Positions 57,656-64,000 of a stretch of DNA of 64,000 nucleotides are shown here, piece after piece; the first letter of the stretch is position 1, and every line of letters starts with the position of its first letter. The position numbers and the translations under genes were made by a program. The DNA comes from Blautia schinkii DSM 10518 (GTDB lineage Bacteria; Bacillota; Clostridia; Lachnospirales; Lachnospiraceae). The notes below the pieces were generated by a model, which saw nothing but the letters and a program-made list of their open reading frames with translations, did no database searches and had not been told where the DNA came from. The DNA lies in NCBI GenBank assembly GCA_000702025.1, contig JNKJ01000030.1, forward strand, positions 1 to 64,000, read 5' to 3'.

Positions 57656-59296
57656 TTAGTTATCTTCTGCGTCTGCCTCATTGACCTCGTATACATGGCG
57701 TTTCTTAGCCATTTCGTCGCTGGCCAGATACTCATCGTAGGTGGTGATTTTGTCAATCAGTGTACCGTTCGGCAGAATTTCCATAATTCTGTTGGCAGTG
57801 GTCTGTACGAACTGGTGGTCATGGGAGGTGAAAAGTATCACGCCCGGGAATTTGATCAGTCCGTTGTTCAGTGCAGTAATGGACTCCATGTCCAAATGGT
57901 TGGTAGGCTCGTCCAGGAGAAGGATGTTCGCGCCGGAAATCATCATCTTGGAGAGCATACAGCGTACCTTCTCACCACCGGAGAGGATGCGTACACGCTT
58001 CACGCCGTCTTCGCCCGGGAAGAGCATACGTCCCAGGAAACCGCGCACATAGGTAGCGTCTTTAATCTCAGAATACTGGGTGAGCCAGTCTGTGATGGTC
58101 AGGTCATTGTCAAATTCGTAGCTGTTATCTTTGGGGAAATAAGTCTGGCTTGTAGTTACGCCCCATTTATAATTTCCCTCGTCCGGTTCCATCTCACCCA
58201 TAAGGATTTTGAAGAAAGTGGTGATGGCAAGCTCGTTTGCACCCACGAATGCCACCTTATCCTCACGGCCCAGAGTGAAGGAGATATTGTCCAGGACCTT
58301 TACACCGTCGATGGTTTTGGAAAGGTTCTCCACCATCAGTACCTCATTGCCAATCTCGCGGTTCGGCCGGAAATCAATGTAAGGGTATTTACGGCTGGAA
58401 GGACGCATGTCGTCCAACTGGATTTTCTCCAGGGCACGCTTACGGGAGGTAGCCTGCTTGGATTTAGAAGCATTGGCGCTGAATCGGGAGATGAACTCCT
58501 GCAGCTCCTTGATTTTCTCTTCCTTTTTCTTGTTGGCTTCCTTCATCTGCTTGATCAGAAGCTGGCTGGACTCAAACCAGAAATCATAGTTTCCGGCATA
58601 GAGCTGGATTTTGCCATAGTCAATATCAGCAGTGTGGGTACAAACCTTATTTAAGAAATAACGGTCATGGGAAACCACGATCACCGTATTTTCAAAATTG
58701 ATCAGGAACTCCTCCAGCCATTCAATAGCCGGCAGGTCCAAATGGTTGGTAGGCTCATCGAGGAGCAGGATATCCGGATTACCGAAAAGCGCCTGAGCCA
58801 AAAGAACCTTCACTTTCATACTTCCTGTAAGGTCCGCCATCTGAGTATAGTGGAATTCGGTGTCCACACCAAGACCATTCAAAAGAGTGGCAGCGTCAGA
58901 CTCAGCCTCCCACCCGTTCATCTCCGCGAATTCACCCTCCAGCTCACTGGCACGGATACCGTCCTCGTCCGTGAAATCCTCTTTCGCATAGATGGCTTCC
59001 TTCTCCTTCATAATCTCATAAAGTCTGCTGTTACCCATAATAACCGTATCCAGCACAGGATAAGCGTCATATTTAAAATGGTCCTGCTGCAAGAAAGAAA
59101 GACGCTGTCCAGGAGTAATGATCACATCCCCCTTAGTAGGCTCAAGCTGCCCCGACAGAATCTTCAAAAAAGTTGACTTACCCGCACCATTGGCACCAAT
59201 AAGGCCATAACAATTGCCCTCCGTAAATTTGATGTTAACATCTTCAAACAATGCCTTCTTCCCAACGCGCAGTGTGATATTGCTTGCTGAAATCAT
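57656..59296 (-). CDS. ABC-F family ATPase, YbiT type
   Basis: 546 residues with two ABC ATPase domains and no membrane segment, an ABC-F ribosome-associated factor closest to E. coli YbiT by eye (YGLIGANGAGKSTFLKIL, VLDTVIMGN, FSANASKSKQATSRKR linker, LTITDWL). Walker B/DEPTNHLD boxes are present in both halves. Two deviations: the first signature is DLTGSMKVK rather than LSGGxK, and the second Walker A is GANELAITTFF with Ile358 where Lys is expected. E. coli YbiT shares the odd first signature but keeps the second Lys. AGAGG precedes the ATG. Confidence 0.9.
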   Translation of the reverse strand: MISASNITLRVGKKALFEDVNIKFTEGNCYGLIGANGAGKSTFLKILSGQLEPTKGDVIITPGQRLSFLQQDHFKYDAYPVLDTVIMGNSRLYEIMKEKEAIYAKEDFTDEDGIRASELEGEFAEMNGWEAESDAATLLNGLGVDTEFHYTQMADLTGSMKVKVLLAQALFGNPDILLLDEPTNHLDLPAIEWLEEFLINFENTVIVVSHDRYFLNKVCTHTADIDYGKIQLYAGNYDFWFESSQLLIKQMKEANKKKEEKIKELQEFISRFSANASKSKQATSRKRALEKIQLDDMRPSSRKYPYIDFRPNREIGNEVLMVENLSKTIDGVKVLDNISFTLGREDKVAFVGANELAITTFFKILMGEMEPDEGNYKWGVTTSQTYFPKDNSYEFDNDLTITDWLTQYSEIKDATYVRGFLGRMLFPGEDGVKRVRILSGGEKVRCMLSKMMISGANILLLDEPTNHLDMESITALNNGLIKFPGVILFTSHDHQFVQTTANRIMEILPNGTLIDKITTYDEYLASDEMAKKRHVYEVNEADAEDN

Positions 59297-59368
59297 AACG
59301 TACCTCTTTTTTCCTTAAAATAGTCTCAAACAGTTTTTAATTTCCTATTATATGTCTCATACACATCA

Positions 59369-59397
59369 AGTATAGCCGATTACCATTGTACCGTAAA
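59369..59397 (-). promoter_or_regulatory. Promoter of the ABC-F gene
   Basis: On the minus strand TTTACG (59392-59397) and TATACT (59369-59374) are 17 bp apart, leaving a leader of about 65 nt. Confidence 0.65.
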
Positions 59398-59561
59398 CCA
59401 GAAAAAATGCAACCATTATTTTTCCATAATCACACGAACTTGCCAATTAGTTGAAAGCAAACGAGCAATGCCCGGCATGCTAACACAACCAGTGCCCAGC
59501 CCCGCGCACATTTTCCTTCCCCTCACCGTCCAACAACTTTCCGGGGTCCCCTCACCCACTC

Positions 59562-59590
59562 TTTACAAAGAAAACCTGCACTGTTATAAT
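59562..59590 (+). promoter_or_regulatory. aroK promoter
   Basis: TTTACA (59562-59567) and TATAAT (59585-59590) are 17 bp apart. The stretch just upstream (59460-59560) is unusually C-rich, and no gene was recognised in it. Confidence 0.75.
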
Positions 59591-59624
59591 AAGAAACAAC
59601 AAACCCACAGAAAGGACCACCCCC

Positions 59625-60170
59625 ATGCAAACCACACCCCAAACCGCTCCTCTAACTAATGCCCCCAAAAACATCTACCTTATCGGCTTCATGGGCACCG
59701 GCAAAAGCACGATAGCGGCCTGTCTGCGCCAGAAGTACGGAATGGAGCAGTTGGAAATGGACGAAGAGATTGCTAAAGGCGAGGGCATAACCATTGCCGA
59801 GATTTTCGCGCAGAAGGGCGAGGAATACTTCCGCGAACTGGAAACAGGACTGCTGCGCCGCTTAAGCGAGCGGGAAAATGTGGTAGTATCCTGCGGCGGA
59901 GGCACAGCAATGCGCGAATGCAATGTGAAGGAGATGAAGAGAAGAGGAAGGATTGTTCTCCTTTTGGCCGAGCCGGAGACAGTGTATGAACGTGTCCGGA
60001 CAAGCCATGACCGTCCGCTCCTCGAGGGCAATATGAACGTAGACTACATCAAATCTCTGATAGAAGCCCGTATGCCCAAGTACAGAGAAGCCGCCGATAT
60101 CACCGTTCACACGGACGGGCGCAGCGCGGAGGATATCTGCGGGGAAATTATGAAAAAACTGAAGTTTTGA
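59625..60170 (+). CDS. aroK: Shikimate kinase
   Basis: 181 residues. Phosphorylates shikimate at the 3-hydroxyl in aromatic amino acid synthesis. Visible motifs are Walker A FMGTGKSTIA, the shikimate-binding MDEEI and YFRELE segments, the CGGGT Walker B-like loop and DRPLLEG of the LID domain. The ATG at 59625 has AAAGGA upstream. The other shikimate pathway genes are not in this window. Confidence 0.93.
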   Translation: MQTTPQTAPLTNAPKNIYLIGFMGTGKSTIAACLRQKYGMEQLEMDEEIAKGEGITIAEIFAQKGEEYFRELETGLLRRLSERENVVVSCGGGTAMRECNVKEMKRRGRIVLLLAEPETVYERVRTSHDRPLLEGNMNVDYIKSLIEARMPKYREAADITVHTDGRSAEDICGEIMKKLKF

Positions 60171-60378
60171 GCATTTTCGGCAATAGCTGGGACAGGTGAG
60201 CCTGAACTATTACCATTTTCGACCATGGATGTATCAAATAAAAACATTTCAGCCGGTTGAGCGCACATGTGAACCTGTGAGTACAAGGTAGAACGTACAA
60301 CTACATCAATGAAATGACCTCAAATTGAATTTTGTGTAAAATTGTCCATATTTTGAGCAAATCTGATTCACGGAATTC

Positions 60379-60407
60379 TTGAATTACTCACGGAAAATTG
60401 TTATAAT
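60379..60407 (+). promoter_or_regulatory. Promoter of the Rrf2-family gene
   Basis: TTGAAT (60379-60384) and TATAAT (60402-60407) with a 17-bp spacer. The 9-bp inverted repeat CTATCTAAT/ATTAGATAG (60447-60455 and 60468-60476) lies downstream in the leader, a possible autoregulatory site. The preceding 60171-60378 interval shows no gene. Confidence 0.75.
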
Positions 60408-60516
60408 TTGTCATAGAAGAAAAATAAACCGTAGGAAAATTGTTCACTATCTAATCTGCAACATAAAATTAGATAGCATTACTACAAAAGTTGAAGCAGA
60501 AAGAGGTCAAGGGATC

Positions 60517-60924
60517 ATGTTTATTACAAGAGAGTGCGATTATGCAGTGAGAGTTATCCGGGCGCTGGCTGGGGAGACACGCCTGAGCGTCAGTGAGATA
60601 TGCGAAAGAGAGGTAATCACCGCTCCTTTTGCATATAAAATCCTGAAAAAACTTCAGAAAGCGAAGATTGTCAAGGGGTACCGTGGAGTTCACGGAGGTT
60701 ACTCACTGAATAAACAGCCGGAGGAGCTGACATTGTTCGATGTTTATTATGCCATCGATCCGGAAATGTTTATCATTGAGTGTCTGAATCCGAAGAACTG
60801 CTGTGTGAGGGACGGACACGACGGAGTGCCTTGTCTGGTACACAGAGAGCTGGAGGGAATACAGACGGAAATCTGGGCAATGCTGCGCCGCAAGACGCTG
60901 GCACAGCTTCTCGCAGGAGAGTAA
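60517..60924 (+). CDS. Rrf2-family (IscR-like) transcriptional regulator
   Basis: 135 residues from ATG 60517 (AAGGGATC upstream; a longer frame from 60379 overlaps the promoter and is rejected). N-terminal winged helix MFITRECDYAVRVIRALAGE...APFAYKILKKLQKAKIVKGYRGVHGGYSL, the typical Rrf2 HGGY wing. Cys in ECLNPKNCC and VPCLVH suit an Fe-S cluster as in IscR/NsrR. It lies just upstream of pyruvate:ferredoxin oxidoreductase, an Fe-S enzyme, and could sense Fe-S or redox status for it (inference). Confidence 0.88.
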   Translation: MFITRECDYAVRVIRALAGETRLSVSEICEREVITAPFAYKILKKLQKAKIVKGYRGVHGGYSLNKQPEELTLFDVYYAIDPEMFIIECLNPKNCCVRDGHDGVPCLVHRELEGIQTEIWAMLRRKTLAQLLAGE

Positions 60925-61021
60925 GATAAAGAATAAGTACAGAAAGTCGCAATTTCCGACAGGAGAATAGGGAAGTACGAATGACCGCAGCTCCTAATGC
61001 GAGAATTAAGGAAGTACGAAG

Positions 61022-61064
61022 GACCGGAGCGCACCGGGAAATATGGTGCCTGCCGGTCTTTTTC
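61022..61064 (+). terminator. Intrinsic terminator between the Rrf2 gene and PFOR
   Basis: GACCGG (61022-61027) and GCACC (61031-61035) pair with GGTGC (61045-61049) and CCGGTC (61053-61058), followed by TTTTTC. A preceding 14-nt direct repeat GGAAGTACGAAKGACCG occurs at about 60970 and 61010. Confidence 0.85.
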
Positions 61065-61157
61065 TTTTGCTCACGCGGTTCTTGTGTTGAATCCTGTTTT
61101 CTCATGCTGTTTTTAAGGTTTTTGTATGCGATAAGATACAAAAAAAGTGGAAACAAA

Positions 61158-61187
61158 TTGGACAGATTGTAGATTTTATGATATAAT
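61158..61187 (+). promoter_or_regulatory. Pyruvate:ferredoxin oxidoreductase promoter
   Basis: TTGGAC (61158-61163) and TATAAT (61182-61187) with an 18-bp spacer. The leader then carries AAGGAGG as ribosome binding site. An AGACAC/GTGGTCT hairpin lies at about 61202-61220. Confidence 0.75.
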
Positions 61188-61263
61188 CATAACCGGACTT
61201 TTAGACACGTAAGTGGTCTGAAATAATATTTTTTTCATCATACCTTTAAGGAGGAAAAAAACT

Positions 61264-64000
61264 ATGGCAAGAAAGATGAAAACCATGGATGGTAACCATG
61301 CAGCCGCTCATGCATCATACGCTTTTTCTGATGTAGCTGCAATTTACCCAATCACCCCTTCATCTGTTATGGCAGAAGCTACAGACGAATGGGCAACCCA
61401 GGGAAGGACCAACATCTTCGGACAGGAAGTTCAGGTTACTGAGATGCAGTCCGAGGCTGGCGCTGCAGGTGCAGTACACGGTTCTCTGGCAGCAGGCGCG
61501 CTGACCACAACCTACACAGCTTCCCAGGGTCTGTTACTGATGATCCCTAACCTTTACAAAATTGCCGGCGAGCAGTTACCGGGCGTGATCAACGTATCCG
61601 CACGTGCAATCGCTTCCCACGCACTTTCTATTTTCGGTGACCACTCCGACGTTATGGCATGCCGTCAGACAGGCTGCGCTATGATGTGTGAGTCCTCCGT
61701 ACAGGAAGTTATGGACCTGACTCCGGTTGCACATTTAGCAGCAATCAAAGGCAAAGTTCCGTTTATCAACTTCTTCGACGGTTTCCGTACCTCTCATGAG
61801 ATTCAGAAGATCGAGACATGGGATTACGAGGACCTGAAGGACATGGCAGATATGGACGCGATCGCTGAGTTCCGTAACCGTGCCCTTAACCCGAACCATC
61901 CATGCCAGAGAGGTTCCGCTCAGAACCCGGATATCTTCTTCCAGGCAAGAGAAGCATGCAACCCGTACTATGATGCCCTTCCGGCAATCGTACAGGAGTA
62001 CATGGACAAAGTTAACGCTAAGATTGGTACAGATTATAAATTATTCAACTACTACGGTGCAGCAGACGCTGACCACGTTCTCGTGGCTATGGGCTCTGTA
62101 AATGACACCATCGAAGAGACCATCGACTACATGATGGCAGCAGGCAAGAAGGTCGGCGTTGTTAAGGTTCGTCTGTACAGACCATTCTGTGCACAGGCAC
62201 TCATCGACGCTATCCCTGACACTGTGAAATACATCACCGTTATGGACAGAACCAAAGAGCCGGGCGCACTTGGCGAGCCTCTGTACTTAGATGTAGTTGC
62301 AGCACTGAAGGACAGCAAATTCAACGATGTGAAGGTTCTTTCCGGCCGTTACGGCTTAGGTTCCAAGGATACTACTCCGGCTCAGATCGTAGCAGCTCTT
62401 GAGAACACTGAGAAAGAGAAATTCACTCTTGGTATTGTTGATGATGTGACAAACCTTTCTCTTGAGACAGGCGCTCCGATCATCACCACACCAGAGGGAA
62501 CCACAAACTGTAAATTCTGGGGACTTGGCGCAGACGGTACCGTAGGTGCAAACAAGAACTCCATTAAGATCATCGGCGACAACACCGACATGTACGCACA
62601 GGCTTACTTTGACTATGACTCCAAGAAGTCCGGCGGTGTGACAATGTCCCACTTACGTTTCGGTAAGAAACCGATTAAATCTACATACTTAATCCGTAAA
62701 GCAGACTTCGTAGCCTGCCATAATCCTTCCTATGTTAATAAATACAACATGGTACAGGAGCTGGTAGACGGCGGAACATTCCTGCTGAACTGCCCATGGG
62801 ATATGGAAGGCCTTGAGAAACATTTACCGGGACAGGTAAAAGCTTTCATCGCTAACCACAATATCAAATTCTACATCATCGACGGTGTGAAGATCGGTAT
62901 TGAGACAGGCATGGGACCAACACGTATCAATACAATCCTTCAGTCCGCATTCTTCAAGCTCACAGGCATCATTCCTGAGGAGCAGGCAATCGACCTCATG
63001 AAGGCTGCTGCTAAGGCTACCTACGGACGTAAGGGCGATGAGATCGTTCAGAAGAACTGGGCAGCTATCGATGCAGGTGCTAAGCAGGTTGTAGCTGTAG
63101 AAGTACCTGAGAGCTGGAAAGACGCTGCTGACGAAGGCCTGTTCATGGCTCACGCAGAAGATGGAAGAGAAGACGTTGTTAACTTCGTTAATAACATTCA
63201 GTCTAAAGTAAATGCTCAGGAAGGTAACAGCCTGCCGGTATCCGCATTTACAGAATATGTAGACGGTACTACACCATCCGGTTCCTCCGCATTTGAGAAA
63301 CGTGGTATTGCTGTTAATATTCCTGTATGGAATCCTGAAAACTGTATCCAGTGTAACAGATGTGCATATGTATGTCCGCACGCTGTTATCCGCCCGGTAG
63401 CTCTGACAGCAGAAGAAGCTGCAAACGCTCCGGAAGGAATGCAGACCTTAGACCTTACAGGTATGAAAGAATACAAATTCACGATTGCTGTATCCGCTCT
63501 TGACTGTACAGGCTGCGGTTCCTGTGCAAATGTCTGCCCGGGTAAAAAAGGTGCAAAAGCACTTGCTATGGAGAATATGGAAGCAAATGTCGACACCCAG
63601 AAATACTTTGACTATGCATCCAAGCTTCCGGTTAAAGAAGATGTTATCGCTAAATTTAAAGAGACAACTGTTAAAGGCAGCCAGTTCAAACAGCCTCTGC
63701 TTGAGTTCTCCGGAGCTTGTGCAGGATGTGGTGAGACACCATATGCGAAGCTGATCACTCAGCTGTTCGGTGACAGAATGTTCATTGCCAACGCTACAGG
63801 ATGCTCCTCTATCTGGGGTAACTCCTCACCGTCCACACCATACACAGTAAACGAAAAAGGACAGGGTCCTGCATGGTCCAACTCCTTATTCGAGGACAAC
63901 GCTGAGTTTGGTTACGGTATGCTGCTCGCTCAGAAGGCAGTACGCGAAGGCCTGAAAGCAAAAATCGAAGATGTAGTGGCAAACGGAGACAACGCTGATG
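61264..64000 (+). CDS. nifJ: Pyruvate:ferredoxin (flavodoxin) oxidoreductase, 3' end outside the window
   Basis: Oxidises pyruvate to acetyl-CoA and CO2 and reduces ferredoxin, the central anaerobic reaction linking glycolysis to acetate and H2 formation. The single-chain enzyme is about 1,170-1,180 residues; 912 are visible. Parts in order: pyruvate-binding domain I (AAIYPITPSSVMAEATDEWA), domain II with TVMDRTKEPGALGEPLYLDV, the CoA/gamma region, two [4Fe-4S] ferredoxin motifs (CIQCNRCAYVCP near 694 and CTGCGSCANVCP near 748), and CAGCGET at the start of the thiamine diphosphate domain. The C-terminal cluster Cys is beyond the edge. Codon use is strongly biased, as expected for a very highly expressed gene. 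Confidence 0.97.
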   Translation, partial: MARKMKTMDGNHAAAHASYAFSDVAAIYPITPSSVMAEATDEWATQGRTNIFGQEVQVTEMQSEAGAAGAVHGSLAAGALTTTYTASQGLLLMIPNLYKIAGEQLPGVINVSARAIASHALSIFGDHSDVMACRQTGCAMMCESSVQEVMDLTPVAHLAAIKGKVPFINFFDGFRTSHEIQKIETWDYEDLKDMADMDAIAEFRNRALNPNHPCQRGSAQNPDIFFQAREACNPYYDALPAIVQEYMDKVNAKIGTDYKLFNYYGAADADHVLVAMGSVNDTIEETIDYMMAAGKKVGVVKVRLYRPFCAQALIDAIPDTVKYITVMDRTKEPGALGEPLYLDVVAALKDSKFNDVKVLSGRYGLGSKDTTPAQIVAALENTEKEKFTLGIVDDVTNLSLETGAPIITTPEGTTNCKFWGLGADGTVGANKNSIKIIGDNTDMYAQAYFDYDSKKSGGVTMSHLRFGKKPIKSTYLIRKADFVACHNPSYVNKYNMVQELVDGGTFLLNCPWDMEGLEKHLPGQVKAFIANHNIKFYIIDGVKIGIETGMGPTRINTILQSAFFKLTGIIPEEQAIDLMKAAAKATYGRKGDEIVQKNWAAIDAGAKQVVAVEVPESWKDAADEGLFMAHAEDGREDVVNFVNNIQSKVNAQEGNSLPVSAFTEYVDGTTPSGSSAFEKRGIAVNIPVWNPENCIQCNRCAYVCPHAVIRPVALTAEEAANAPEGMQTLDLTGMKEYKFTIAVSALDCTGCGSCANVCPGKKGAKALAMENMEANVDTQKYFDYASKLPVKEDVIAKFKETTVKGSQFKQPLLEFSGACAGCGETPYAKLITQLFGDRMFIANATGCSSIWGNSSPSTPYTVNEKGQGPAWSNSLFEDNAEFGYGMLLAQKAVREGLKAKIEDVVANGDNAD

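Noticed and set aside
57695-58654. 319-residue plus-strand frame opposite the ABC-F gene
   Set aside because: The ABC-F Walker and signature motifs are on the minus strand; this is a shadow.
59460-59560. Possible G-quadruplex on the minus strand upstream of aroK
   Set aside because: Runs of three or more G are too few and too unevenly spaced to support it by eye.
60379-60516. N-terminal extension of the Rrf2 protein
   Set aside because: It starts in the -35 hexamer of a 17-bp-spaced promoter; the family begins at MFITRECDYAVR.

Overview
The window looks like chromosomal DNA of a Gram-positive anaerobe of the class Clostridia, most probably Lachnospiraceae. The basis is gene content: pyruvate:ferredoxin oxidoreductase, a YtaF-type sporulation membrane protein, a Spo0A C-terminal-like domain, secreted NlpC/P60 and transglutaminase-like proteins with Gram-positive signal peptides, strong AGGAGG ribosome binding sites, and Rpn-type PD-(D/E)XK proteins of the kind common in that family. 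Species cannot be read from the sequence. No rRNA, tRNA or CRISPR array was seen.

Layout. 1-0.3 kb: the 5' end of a transposase gene leaving the left edge. 0.4-4.2 kb: housekeeping rluF, ligA and metA. 4.2-7.0 kb: an AT-rich accessory patch with a stand-alone Spo0A_C-like protein, a BlaI/BlaR-type pair whose membrane protease lacks a beta-lactam sensor domain, and two tiny secreted proteins. 7.0-14.3 kb: aspA with a divergent LysR regulator, mgtE under an M-box Mg2+ riboswitch, a lone HicB-type protein, an Ldh_2-family dehydrogenase and a zinc-dependent phospholipase C-like protein. 14.6-16.6 kb: a secreted NlpC/P60 protein with a Pro/Thr linker. 16.7-19.6 kb: a tandem duplication of an Rpn-like gene with a third, broken copy between. 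19.7-25.9 kb: a solitary fabH behind a strong promoter with a FabT-like operator, a 55-bp tandem repeat, pduL, a CaCA antiporter, ytaF, a transglutaminase-like secreted protein and a polytopic membrane protein.

26.0-53.5 kb is the centrepiece: a co-directional type IV pilus locus of about 27 kb. A leader resembling a c-di-GMP-I (GEMM) riboswitch and a clear intrinsic terminator precede pilB, pilT, pilC, four major-type prepilin genes, pilD, a fused pilMN and pilO. A minor-pilin block follows: PilV-like, PilX/GspK-like, FimT/GspH-like, an extremely long PilW-like pilin (1380 aa) with Ig-like repeats, a 2156-aa secreted protein, and a last PilE-like prepilin. This matches the gene set of the Gram-negative fimU-pilV-pilW-pilX-pilY1-pilE block, with the giant secreted protein in the PilY1 role. 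That suggests a previously undescribed Firmicute pilus-tip adhesin complex. The locus also carries a G11 tract, hairpins that sequester Shine-Dalgarno sequences before two pilins, and a short sense fossil of the giant protein's C-terminus after the last pilin.

53.6-64.0 kb: ybaK, a secreted protein of unknown function, two tandem Rpn-family genes of another subfamily, an ABC-F ATPase, shikimate kinase, an Rrf2 regulator and pyruvate:ferredoxin oxidoreductase, which runs off the right edge. Functions are assigned from recognised motifs and family knowledge without database searches; promoter and RNA calls are by eye.
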